Below the pieces are notes generated by a model. That model saw nothing but the letters and a program-made list of their open reading frames with translations. It was not told the DNA's origin and searched no databases. This document shows positions 6,768-7,533 of a stretch of DNA of 7,533 bases, one piece after another. The DNA is taken from the NCBI GenBank assembly GCA_022360375.1, contig JAKSCW010000377.1, positions 1 through 7,533 on the forward strand. The letters run 5' to 3'. Within the stretch, counting starts at the first letter, position 1. Every line of letters begins with the position of its first letter. Position numbers and translations under genes: made by a program. Source of the DNA: Balneolales bacterium (GTDB lineage Bacteria; Bacteroidota; Rhodothermia; Balneolales; Balneolaceae).

Positions 6768-6794
6768 ATCTTTCAAGTTTGCAACTTGAAAGAT
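6768..6794. repeat. Perfect 12-bp hairpin
   Basis: The arms ATCTTTCAAGTT (6768-6779) and AACTTGAAAGAT (6783-6794) are exact reverse complements around the 3-nt loop TGC. It is the longest perfect stem I found in the window. It has no T-run after it. Its apex (AAGT-TTGC-AACTT) resembles that of the hairpin 8 nt downstream (AAGT-CTGCTG-ACTT), suggesting the two belong to one repeat unit. Confidence 0.6.
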
Positions 6795-6802
6795 TCAGCT
6801 TA

Positions 6803-6820
6803 GGAAGTCTGCTGACTTCC
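6803..6820. repeat. Perfect 7-bp hairpin, partner of the 12-bp hairpin
   Basis: The arms GGAAGTC (6803-6809) and GACTTCC (6814-6820) pair perfectly around the loop TGCT. It follows the 12-bp hairpin after only 8 nt (TCAGCTTA), and both apices contain AAGT-Y-TGC. Paired related hairpins in a gap between genes are typical of REP/BIME-like units mobilised by REP-associated tyrosine transposases; no such transposase is in the window. Confidence 0.5.
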
Positions 6821-6967
6821 ATTGCAAAGTTTGTCGGTTTATATATGAGTATGGCGGAAAAGTATATTCATTTGTCTGAATTGTAATAACAGCATGGTTC
6901 CTGTTTTGGTTAATCTCATTGCAACCTGGTAACCGATGTCAGCGAGCATTACAATATTTACATGGCT

Positions 6968-7533
6968 ATGAAAAAAATCATTCTAACCGCTTTTCTGGTG
7001 GTATTCTCTTTTGGGGCTTTCGCTCAGGATATTCCCGAAAAAAAAGGGTTCATAACTATCTCCTTAGGTCCTTCTTTTCCTTTTGGTGATTTTGCCAGTA
7101 CCTCATTTTCCGACCCTAATGCAGGGTTTGCAGATGCTGGTTTTCATATAAACCTGATTAATTTTGGTTATTTATTCTCAGATAACGTTGGTATTACCGC
7201 GTTTCTATCGGGCTCAGCACACCCCTATGATATTGATACAGAAAACGATCCGATCTGGTCTTACGGTTCCTTAATGGCAGGACCGCTTTTTTCTTTTCCA
7301 ACAAAAAGAAAGGATGCCAATTTCGATCTTCGCGCCATGATTGAGACAATGAGCGCGACATTCTATCCCGATGATGGTTCAGGCAATTTTGATGGTGACG
7401 GCGTCGCTTTCGGTTTCGGAGCAGGGCTAAGATACCATGTAAGCCGTACGCTCTCAATATCCGGAAATCTGGACATTATAAGTTCCGAACCCGAATTTGA
7501 CATTTATGGTGAACACATTTCTCAACAAATCGG
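6968..7533 (+). CDS. Outer-membrane beta-barrel protein, N-terminal 188 residues (runs off the right edge)
   Basis: An open frame with no stop continues to the window end. The product starts MKKIILTAFLVVFSFGAFAQ, a signal peptide with likely cleavage before Q20. The mature part shows alternating hydrophobic strands separated by polar turns, as in small porin-like barrels: GFITISLGPSFPFGDFAS at 27-44, a strand around INLINFGYLF at 61-70 followed by NVGITAFLSG, then GSLMAGPLFSFPTKRKDANFDLR at about 100-122, GVAFGFGAGLRYHV at 145-158 and TLSISGNLDIIS at 161-172. This fits the Bacteroidota OmpA-like/'outer membrane beta-barrel domain' group, where GxGxGxRY-type strands are common. An in-frame ATG two codons earlier (6962-6964) is an alternative start; I prefer 6968 because MKK is the typical beginning. 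No Shine-Dalgarno is seen. Ligand and role are unknown. It lies downstream of the palindrome cluster. Confidence 0.82.
   Translation, partial: MKKIILTAFLVVFSFGAFAQDIPEKKGFITISLGPSFPFGDFASTSFSDPNAGFADAGFHINLINFGYLFSDNVGITAFLSGSAHPYDIDTENDPIWSYGSLMAGPLFSFPTKRKDANFDLRAMIETMSATFYPDDGSGNFDGDGVAFGFGAGLRYHVSRTLSISGNLDIISSEPEFDIYGEHISQQI

Larger units (their letters stand above)
6539..6961. other. 423-bp non-coding stretch rich in palindromes
   Basis: No convincing gene is found between the amidohydrolase and the beta-barrel gene. The first part (6539-6605) holds weak stems that may help terminate the amidohydrolase transcript: AAAGC/GCTTT at 6548-6562, the competing perfect 8-bp pair CTTTGATT (6559-6566) with AATCAAAG (6595-6602), and a run of seven T at 6580-6586. 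From 6610 to 6820 there are four successive palindromes, listed separately. The remainder (6821-6961) must hold the promoter of the beta-barrel gene, but I could not identify a box with confidence. Confidence 0.7.

Noticed and set aside
6610..6820. Palindrome cluster as a CRISPR array
   Set aside because: The palindromes differ in sequence and spacing; there are no identical direct repeats with unique spacers and no cas genes.
6686..6886. 66-codon plus-strand frame in the palindrome region
   Set aside because: It would start at TTG and is built largely from hairpin DNA (both arms of three palindromes are translated). No recognisable domain or ribosome site.
7194..7457. 87-codon minus-strand frame
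   Set aside because: Arg-rich and antisense to the beta-barrel gene, which has a signal peptide and strand pattern.

Overview
The window looks like a chromosomal segment of a Bacteroidota or Balneolota bacterium (a Balneolaceae-like organism would fit, but no rRNA or taxon-specific marker is present to prove it). The reasons are: signal peptides ending in '...AQ', a secreted macroglobulin-like protein carrying a TonB-receptor plug domain, small 'MKK...AFAQ' outer-membrane beta-barrel proteins, moderately AT-rich DNA, and start codons that mostly lack a Shine-Dalgarno sequence.

Left part (1-3500, minus strand): three genes run in the same direction, read from right to left. First is a large secreted protein with an MG2-like domain, a carboxypeptidase-regulatory-like domain and a TonB plug domain, but no beta-barrel. 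Next is a small lipoprotein of unknown function. Last is the 5' end of a second copy of the large protein, cut by the window edge. The two large genes are clear paralogues: 29 of the 40 complete residues after the shared signal-peptide junction are identical. The lipoprotein and the second copy are only 11 nt apart. Together they look like a small cell-envelope module whose job is not known; this is the least understood gene content in the window.

Centre (3501-5098): a 138-bp gap contains a perfect 9-bp hairpin upstream of the large gene. It is followed by mnmE (tRNA modification GTPase) on the minus strand, complete with its C-terminal FCIGK motif. An 83-bp divergent gap separates mnmE from the next gene.

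Right part (5099-7533, plus strand): a secreted M20-family amidohydrolase closely resembling AbgB (p-aminobenzoyl-glutamate hydrolase subunit B). After it comes a 423-bp non-coding stretch packed with palindromes: a REP-type element of the widespread 'GTCATCCC...GGGAT' kind, a 46-nt double-stem palindrome, a perfect 12-bp hairpin and a perfect 7-bp hairpin. The window ends inside a small outer-membrane beta-barrel protein gene that runs off the right edge.

The genes do not form one pathway. mnmE is a housekeeping gene; the others encode exported proteins (periplasm, lipid-anchored or outer membrane). The two items most worth following up are the duplicated macroglobulin/plug plus lipoprotein module and the hairpin cluster at 6610-6820.
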